This document shows positions 8,566-12,500 of a stretch of DNA of 12,500 bases, in pieces. A program made the translations under genes and the position numbers. The notes under the pieces are model-generated. The model had not been told where the DNA came from and made no database searches. It saw only the letters and a list, made by a program, of their open reading frames with translations. Source of the DNA: Halisarca cf. caerulea (Eukaryota > Porifera > Demospongiae > Chondrillida > Halisarcidae). Each line of letters opens with the position of its first letter. Positions within the stretch are counted from its first letter, which is position 1. The stretch covers positions 2,129,799 to 2,142,298 of the forward strand of contig CAUJGJ010000065.1 of the NCBI GenBank assembly GCA_963170055.1, written 5' to 3'.

Positions 8566-8861
8566 GTACGTATGTGTATGTGTGTGGGCGTATCTATACA
8601 TATGTGTAGGTGGATGGGTAGATACGTATGTGTGTGTGTGTGTTGTGTGTGGGTGTGTGTGGGTGTGTGTGGGTGTGTGTACATAATTACGTACGTATGT
8701 GTGTGTGTGTATGTGTGTATGTGTGTGTGGGTGTGTGTGGGTGTGGGTGTATGTGTGTGTGGGTGGGTGTGGGTGTGTGTACGTATGTGTGTGTGGGTGG
8801 GTGGGTGTACATATGTGTGTGTGTGCGTGTGTGTGTGTGTGTATGTATGTGTGTGTGTGTG

Positions 8862-8921
<60 letters not shown>
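8566..8921. repeat. (GT)n/(GGGTGT)n compound microsatellite
   Basis: GT repeats are mixed with GTGGGTGTGT and TACGTATG units, ending in a pure GT tract at 8864-8921. Open frames on both strands are Cys-Val or Thr-His repeats. Confidence 0.95.
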
Positions 8922-8922
<1 letters not shown>

Positions 8923-9252
8923 ATTTGGACATACATAGATGTATGTTCATGTGCATTGCACGTGTGTATGAGTGTACATACACGTATGTGTCCAAGGCTA
9001 CCATGCCCATGTTGGTGGTGGATGGTTAGGTGTGTGTGGGTACGTATGTGTATTCATGCTGGTCTTGGGAAGCCTTCGCTTTCAATGGTATCTTGTGACC
9101 TGTGCCATTGCTGGCTAACAGCACACTAAGTGTGAAGGGATAATCAAACCAAAACAGTTTATTCATCGTTTGAGTATTTACTTTCTTCTCAATTCAACAT
9201 TTTCTACTGGGAATCCATGGTTGTTAAGCTCTGTGTATTTGTGCTGTCATGC
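8922..9252. other. Non-coding DNA, no feature recognised
   Basis: GTAC/CATG-rich to about 9050, then AT-rich unique sequence. No exon signal. Confidence 0.45.
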
Positions 9253-9393
9253 CAAATTTGGAACCCCCTAAATTAGGCCCTATGGGGCCAAATTTGGTTG
9301 CTGTGTTGGGCCCCATGGGGCCTAATTCAACCTGATTCGGTTGCTGTTTTGGGCCCTACCAGGACAAAATAAGCCCCCCTTTATTTTGGTCCT
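9253..9393. repeat. Cluster of palindromes and inverted repeats, possible foldback element
   Basis: The inverted pair AATTAGGCCCTATGGGGCC (9271-9289) and GGCCCCATGGGGCCTAATT (9309-9327) differs at one position. The second arm contains a perfect 14-bp palindrome, GGCCCCATGGGGCC (9309-9322). CCAAATTTGG occurs at 9252-9261 and again at 9288-9297. A third hairpin pairs AGGACAAAATAA (9361-9372) with TTATTTTGGTCCT (9381-9393). A direct repeat, GGTTGCTGTNTTGGGCCC, occurs at about 9296 and 9339. Confidence 0.75.
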
Positions 9394-9686
9394 GAAAATG
9401 TAAAACAAGGCTGAAAATTCTAAAGTTAGTAAAAATTGTAGGAATAGAAGGGTAGGGGAAAGATAAGAAGTCTTAGTAAGGAATAATAATAGAGGTCATA
9501 ATAAAGTGAAGTCTCAGGAAGAAATAATGATATAAAGAATTCTATATATAAGTGAGACAGGCTCAGGAAGATTAATGTTCTCCAAAACAGTAAATTGTGG
9601 TGATATAAGTAATATGAATCCATGCAGTACACTTTGCACATGGTAAACGCCATCGGTTTCATCGTCTCGCATGGATTGTAAAGATA
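9394..9686. other. AT-rich non-coding DNA
   Basis: Purine-rich, AT-rich unique sequence. A 78-codon minus-strand frame crosses it, rich in Leu, Tyr and Phe, with no recognisable domain; composition alone can explain it. Confidence 0.45.
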
Positions 9687-9836
9687 TGAGGATTGTTCAA
9701 TCTTTCAGTGTAGAAGTTGAACAAACACAGATCCATAATATGTGCTACCATTTTATAGGACAAGTCTGGCTACGTCAGACTATATAGCTCAGAGCAAGAA
9801 TCTGTGATTGTTGTACACTGGATTGAACAATCCTCA
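9687..9836. repeat. Long imperfect hairpin (150 bp)
   Basis: Perfect 16-bp outer arms, TGAGGATTGTTCAATC (9687-9702) and GATTGAACAATCCTCA (9821-9836), are followed inward by CAGTGTA pairing with TACACTG (9706-9712 with 9814-9820, after a TTT bulge). An ACAAACACAGAT-type arm (9721-9732) then pairs with ATCTGTGATTGTTG (9800-9813). A separate small hairpin, AGTCTG...CAGACT, sits in the loop at 9763-9781. It could be a MITE or a structured RNA locus; TA flanks are not obvious. Confidence 0.75.
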
Positions 9837-10272
9837 CAAACTAATCGCTCTTTCGATATATAATTGACCATCGTCAACGAAGTTCTTTTATACTCTCTTG
9901 TGAGTTCTTGGAGCTTCCCCGCGCAGGATAGCGGCAAGCAGTGTCTCGAGAGTAAGCAACTACATACCGAATCGCTTCGACAAGAATTTCGTCTTCTTCA
10001 GTTCGATTTCGTCCTTAGTTTCAGGCATTACTATCGCTTCAAATTGCTTTCGATTTTGTTCAATTTCTTCCTGTTTCAATCATTCTGTTCATGGCAATCG
10101 CTCTACTTCTGCAAATTCCAAGGGGGGCATTTTTGGCAGGGTGGAACCATTTCAGCACCCGCGTTGTCTGCCGTTTTAGGCCCGGCGGAATCAATATGGC
10201 GGGGGGCCAAATACCGCATGACAGTGCAATGGCTGTGGTTTCAACTTTACCTTCTTTTAATCTTACAACATT
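9837..10272 (-). pseudogene. CpG-richer segment with possible decayed minus-strand coding stretch
   Basis: This block is unlike its neighbours: no microsatellites and more CpG, especially 10130-10220. On the minus strand, 9960-10079 reads as 39 codons to a TAG. It is charged and helix-forming, with EEIEQNRKQFEAIVMPETKD followed by lysine-rich sequence and ending KRFGM. In another minus frame, 9842-9916 reads KLQELTREYKRTSLTMVNYI and a few more residues. A frameshifted or degraded gene or transposon fragment would explain both. No family is recognised and no splice sites fix the ends. The + strand open frame over the same DNA has no protein-like character and runs into the minisatellite. Confidence 0.25.
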
Positions 10273-11048
10273 GTGTGAGGCTATTGGTGTGTGCTTGTGT
10301 GAGGCTAGTGGTGTGTGCTTGTGTGAGGCTAGTGGTGTGTGTTTGTGTCAGGCTAGTGGTGTGTGCTTGTGTCAGGCTAGTGGTGTGTGCTTGTGTCAGG
10401 CTAGTGGTGTGTGCTTGTGTCAGGCTAGTGGTGTGTGCTTGTGTGAGGCTAGTGGTGTGTGCTTGTGTCAGGCTAGTGGTGTGTGCTTGTGTGAGGCTAT
10501 TGGTGTGTGCTTGTGTGAGGCTATTGATGTGTGCTTGTGTGAGGCTATTGGTGTGTGCTTGTGTGAGGCTAGTGGTGTGTGCTTGTGTGAGGCTAGTGGT
10601 GTGTGCTTGTGTGAGGCTAGTGGTGTGTGCTTGTGTGAGGCTAGTGGTGTGTGCTTGTGTGAGGCTAGTGGTGTGTGCTTGTGTGAGGCTAGTGGTGTGT
10701 GCTTGTGTGAGGCTAGTGGTGTCTGCTTGTGTGAGGCTAGTGGTGTGTGCTTGTGTGAGGCTAGTGGCGTGTGCTTGTGTCAGCCTACTGGTGTGTGCTT
10801 GTGTGAGGCTAGTGGTATGTGCTTGTGTGAGGCTAGTGGTATGTGCTTGTGTGAGGCTAGTGGTATGTGCTTGTGTGAGGACTTGTGGTGTGTGCTTGTG
10901 TGAGGCTAGTGGTGTGTGTTTGTGTGAGGCTAGTGGTATGTGCTTGTGTGAGGCTAGTGGTGTGTGCTTGTGTGAGGCTAGTGGTGTGTGCTTGTGTGAG
11001 GCTATTGGTGTGTGCTTGTGTGAGGCTGGTGGTGTGTGCTTGTGTGAG
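10273..11048. repeat. 24-bp minisatellite, about 32 units
   Basis: The unit is GTGTGAGGCTAGTGGTGTGTGCTT. Variants are clustered: GTGTCAGG in several units between 10345 and 10475, CTATTGG in three consecutive units near 10497-10560, and GGTATGTGC in three consecutive units near 10800-10870. One unit near 10878 is one base longer (GAGGACTTGTGG), so the array shifts register there. Because 24 is divisible by three, two forward frames and two reverse frames stay open for hundreds of bases (CLCEASGV, VRLVVCAC, SHKHTPLA, LTQAHTTS); these are artefacts, not proteins. The array ends 65 bases before the PX exon at 11114. Confidence 0.95.
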
Positions 11049-11113
11049 TCATATAGCAAATATTGTAACGGGAGAATTTGTATGATGAATCCTCTGCTTC
11101 TGTTTGTTTGCAG

Positions 11114-11233
11114 AGTGGACCAAGCTGGAATCTCTCTCGTAGGCGAAAACTCCATGTGGTCATTCGAAACCCTCGCATCCAACAGCACTCAGCATTTAGC
11201 ACACCTCACATTATCTACGAAGTTGAAACAAAG
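11114..11233 (+). CDS. PX-domain exon 1, sorting-nexin (SNX9/18/33-like)
   Basis: This 40-codon exon is phase 0 at both ends, between a ctgtttgtttgcag acceptor and an AAG|GTTAGT donor. It begins S-G-P-S-W, the kind of lead-in found just before the PX domain of SNX9-group proteins. A basic stretch (RRRK) and the first PX beta strands follow (LHVVIRNPR, then HIIYEVETK). PX domains bind membrane phosphoinositides and recruit sorting nexins to endosomes or sites of endocytosis; that role is inferred from the family. A longer in-frame reading of this DNA in another frame is a shadow that reads through the adjacent minisatellite. The exon lies 65 bases after the end of that 24-bp repeat array. Confidence 0.85.
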
Positions 11234-11298
11234 GTTAGTTCATATTTGCCATTTTAATTGGCTGCCTTGATGTATTAGCATATGCTTGCTTATTGTAG

Positions 11299-11413
11299 GA
11301 ACTTGATGTCGTTGTGAGTAGACGCTACAAGCACTTTCTTTGGCTCTATGACAAATTGGCTGACCTATTCCCGTGTATAAGTTTGCCGCCCTTGCCAGTC
11401 AAGCAGATTTCAG
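11299..11413 (+). CDS. PX-domain exon 2: phosphoinositide-binding core
   Basis: The acceptor is ttgcttattgtag and the donor is TTTCAG|GTGAGG. The exon enters in phase 0 and ends in phase 1. It encodes the diagnostic PX core: [16 protein letters not shown] (the RR-Y/F-x-x-F motif, whose second arginine normally contacts the 3-phosphate of the lipid), then [16 protein letters not shown], which holds the proline-rich P-x-x-P loop of PX domains. RRYKHF-x-WLY together with LP-x-KQ-x-x-G is the pattern I associate with the SNX9/SNX18/SNX33 group. SNX8-type and SNX7/30-type PX domains are the next best matches. The binding arginine is present, so lipid binding is plausible. The exon is separated from the previous one by a 65-base intron. 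Confidence 0.9.
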
Positions 11414-11461
11414 GTGAGGATTACATTGAAAAGGATGTGTCTCAGCCTTTTTGATGGGCTA

Positions 11462-11534
11462 GCCGCCGTAGCCTAATGGATATGGCATCGGCCTCCTAAG
11501 CCGGGGGTTGCGGGTTCGAGTCCCGTCGGCGGTG
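11462..11534 (+). tRNA. tRNA-Arg (anticodon CCU), nested in a PX-gene intron
   Basis: The gene is 73 bases and forms a complete cloverleaf. The acceptor stem GCCGCCG pairs with CGGCGGT at 11527-11533 (a G-U pair at the first position); the discriminator base is G. The D arm is GCC/GGC (11471-11473 with 11484-11486). The anticodon stem TCGGC/GCCGG encloses the loop CTCCTAA, with anticodon CCT at 11495-11497, which reads AGG codons. The T arm is GCGGG/CCCGT with loop TTCGAGT. The pol III promoters are textbook: A box TAGCCTAATGG (11469-11479) and B box GGTTCGAGTCC (11513-11523). No intron and no encoded CCA. It lies in the same direction as the host gene, within the 11414-11813 intron. It appears functional rather than a pseudogene. 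Confidence 0.95.
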
Positions 11535-11535
11535 C

Positions 11536-11561
11536 TTTTTTTTTTTTTTTTTTTTTTTTTT
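11536..11561 (+). terminator. Pol III terminator: 26-base T run after tRNA-Arg
   Basis: The run of 26 T residues starts two bases after the discriminator base. RNA polymerase III needs only about four or more Ts to stop, so this is far longer than required. It has probably expanded by slippage. A poly-A tail of a retrocopy would have the opposite composition on this strand, so the run does not suggest a retro-pseudogene of the tRNA. Confidence 0.8.
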
Positions 11562-11583
11562 CTGCCGACACCAATACAATGTA

Positions 11584-11759
11584 CAATAGAACTTGGATAG
11601 TAAGTACCCTCAAGGGAAGGAAAAATAAGTACTCACTGTCAGAGGTACTTACTATCCAAGGTGCTTTCAATGGTATTGCATGAGGTAGGGACAGAGCAAT
11701 GAGTACTTACTATCCAGGAGTACTCACTAACCCAGGTACTTACTAACAGAGTTTGACTG
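11584..11759. mobile_element. MITE-like element, 176 bp, TA flanked, in PX-gene intron
   Basis: Both ends are flanked by TA (11582-11583 and 11760-11761), the target duplication typical of Tc1/mariner/pogo transposons. The right end, read inward, starts CAGTCAAACTCTG; the left end starts CAATAGAACTTGG. Including the TA, 21 of 27 positions agree. There is also a perfect 17-bp inverted pair, CTTGGATAGTAAGTACC at 11592-11608 and its complement at 11644-11660. Further copies of the GTACTTACTATCC motif lie towards the right end. There is no coding capacity. It starts 22 bases after the T run of the tRNA gene. Confidence 0.75.
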
Positions 11760-11813
11760 TATGTACATGCGTAAAACTATTGTCGTTGTGTTTATGCTTT
11801 TTGTTCACTTCAG

Positions 11814-11944
11814 GAAACGTAGAGGCGCACTTTATTGAATCGCGGAGACGTGCATTGGAGCGATTTCTAAACAGAGTTGTTCAGCACCCTGCCCTGGGAA
11901 ATTCAAAGGCTCTGTACGAATTCCTCACACATAAGGACTCAAAG
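11814..11944 (+). CDS. PX-domain exon 3: C-terminal helices
   Basis: The acceptor is tttttgttcacttcag and the donor is AAG|GTAGGC. The first two bases complete the split glycine codon left by the exon ending at 11413, giving I-S-G-N-V-E across the junction. The exon encodes AHFIESRRRALERFLNRVV, then QHPALGNSKALYEFLTHKDSK. FI-x-x-RR-x-AL-x-x-FL followed by HP is the standard helical end of a sorting-nexin PX domain, and the residues before it (G-x-x-E) match too. The reading frame stays open for some codons upstream of the acceptor, but that part is intron. Exit is phase 0. This exon makes the PX assignment firm. Confidence 0.9.
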
Positions 11945-12295
<351 letters not shown>

Positions 12296-12372
12296 AAGAG
12301 AATGCTCACACACATGTGAAATCACACTTTATCACTCACTGATCAATTTCTTCCATCCTGTACATTCTGCAG

Positions 12373-12494
12373 GACTGGAAGATTGGGAGTAAGTCATCTA
12401 CCTTTTCTCTGACGCGGAACAGTGTGAAGCGACTGTTTGCCCCAGCAGTGTATTCTTCAGTCCAGTTTCCACCTCACAACTATGCAGTCTCACA
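12373..12494 (+). CDS. PX-domain exit exon; 3' boundary uncertain, gene continues beyond window
   Basis: The exon starts in phase 0 after the acceptor cctgtacattctgcag with D-W-K-I-G. This matches the tail of SNX9-type PX domains, where a tryptophan and a K-x-G-K/R stretch lead into the BAR-associated region. Two donors are possible. GTAAGT at 12389 would make a 16-base microexon ending in G-G-G-A, so that the next codon could be Lys or Arg as in the family. GTGAGT at 12495 gives a 122-base exon, close in size to its neighbours (120, 115, 131). The longer reading stays open and adds serine-rich sequence ending YSSVQFPPHNYAVS; that part resembles no family I know. A TGA lies in frame at 12496-12498 if the second donor is not used. 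The BAR domain expected next would be outside the window. Confidence 0.7.
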
Positions 12495-12500
12495 GTGAGT

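Larger units (their letters stand above)
5216..11113 (+). other. Large repeat-filled intron (inferred), 5.9 kb
   Basis: The interval runs from a GTGAGT donor at 5216 to a tttgtttgcag acceptor ending at 11113. Both flanking exons are phase 0, so they can join directly. The later introns are only 65, 400 and 428 bases, so this one is unusually large. The excess is made of tandem arrays, a purine tract, at least two MITE-like elements, a long hairpin and a 24-bp minisatellite, each listed separately. An extra exon in between, with a length divisible by three, cannot be excluded. Confidence 0.5.

Noticed and set aside
8523..9129. 199-codon + strand and 137-codon minus strand frames
   Set aside because: They consist of GT/GGGTGT repeat translation plus random flanks.
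10273..11048. CRISPR array
   Set aside because: The units are contiguous 24-bp tandem copies with no unique spacers.
10247..11188. 313-codon minus-strand frame (LTQAHTTS repeats)
   Set aside because: Reverse translation of the same 24-bp array; open only because 24 is divisible by three.
9864..11270. 468-codon + strand open frame, the longest in the window
   Set aside because: Most of it is the 24-bp minisatellite read as VRLVVCAC. The part over the PX exon is in the wrong frame relative to the conserved PX residues, and it reads through the 11113 acceptor and 11234 donor.
11473..11670. 65-codon minus-strand frame with a poly-Lys stretch
   Set aside because: It is the antisense of the tRNA gene and its T run.

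Overview
The window looks like animal (metazoan) nuclear DNA, most likely from an invertebrate. It has spliced genes with GT-AG introns, an intact eukaryotic tRNA gene with internal A and B boxes and a poly-T terminator, very abundant (CA)n/(GT)n microsatellites, and many small TA-flanked inverted-repeat elements that look like MITEs. There are no bacterial operons, no CRISPR array and no sign of a virus. A sponge or other early-branching invertebrate is possible, but the sequence alone does not prove a phylum.

One protein-coding gene is well supported, on the + strand and running off the right edge. Its exons are 4964-5215 (serine-rich linker, the least certain member), 11114-11233, 11299-11413, 11814-11944 and 12373-12494 (3' end open or ambiguous). 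All junctions are GT-AG and in phase. The four right-hand exons spell most of a PX (phosphoinositide-binding) domain of sorting-nexin type. The closest resemblance by eye is to the SNX9/SNX18/SNX33 group: a G-P-S-W lead-in, an RRYKHF-x-WLY core, an LPPLP-x-KQ loop and a DWK-x-G tail. The SH3 and BAR parts expected of that group are not in the window.

A tRNA-Arg(CCU) gene (11462-11534, + strand) sits inside the 400-base intron between the second and third PX exons. It is followed by a 26-base T run and then a TA-flanked MITE.

The remainder is intronic or intergenic repeat DNA. From left to right: a 258-bp MITE (74-331); long CA/CG and GT tracts (491-705, 1219-1264); a 67-bp tandem array (1664-1954); GT and CATG arrays (2404-2790); an 18-bp minisatellite (2944-3138); further MITEs (3272-3453, 3882-3961, 4064-4237); the linker exon; a 30-bp tandem array (5331-5469); a 245-base G-rich purine tract (5647-5892); 20-bp, 16-bp and TATG arrays (6300-6835); GT arrays around two more MITEs (7052-8921); a GC-rich palindrome cluster (9253-9393); a long hairpin (9687-9836); a CpG-richer segment with a possible decayed minus-strand coding stretch (9837-10272); and a 776-bp minisatellite of 24-bp units (10273-11048) that ends only 65 bp before a PX exon. 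Most long open frames in the window are translations of these repeats, not genes.

I found no clearly new multi-gene system. The most interesting signals are the nested tRNA gene with its long T run, the set of related TA-flanked elements with 16-bp internal iteration, the long hairpin, and the concentration of non-B-DNA-prone repeats in one large intron.
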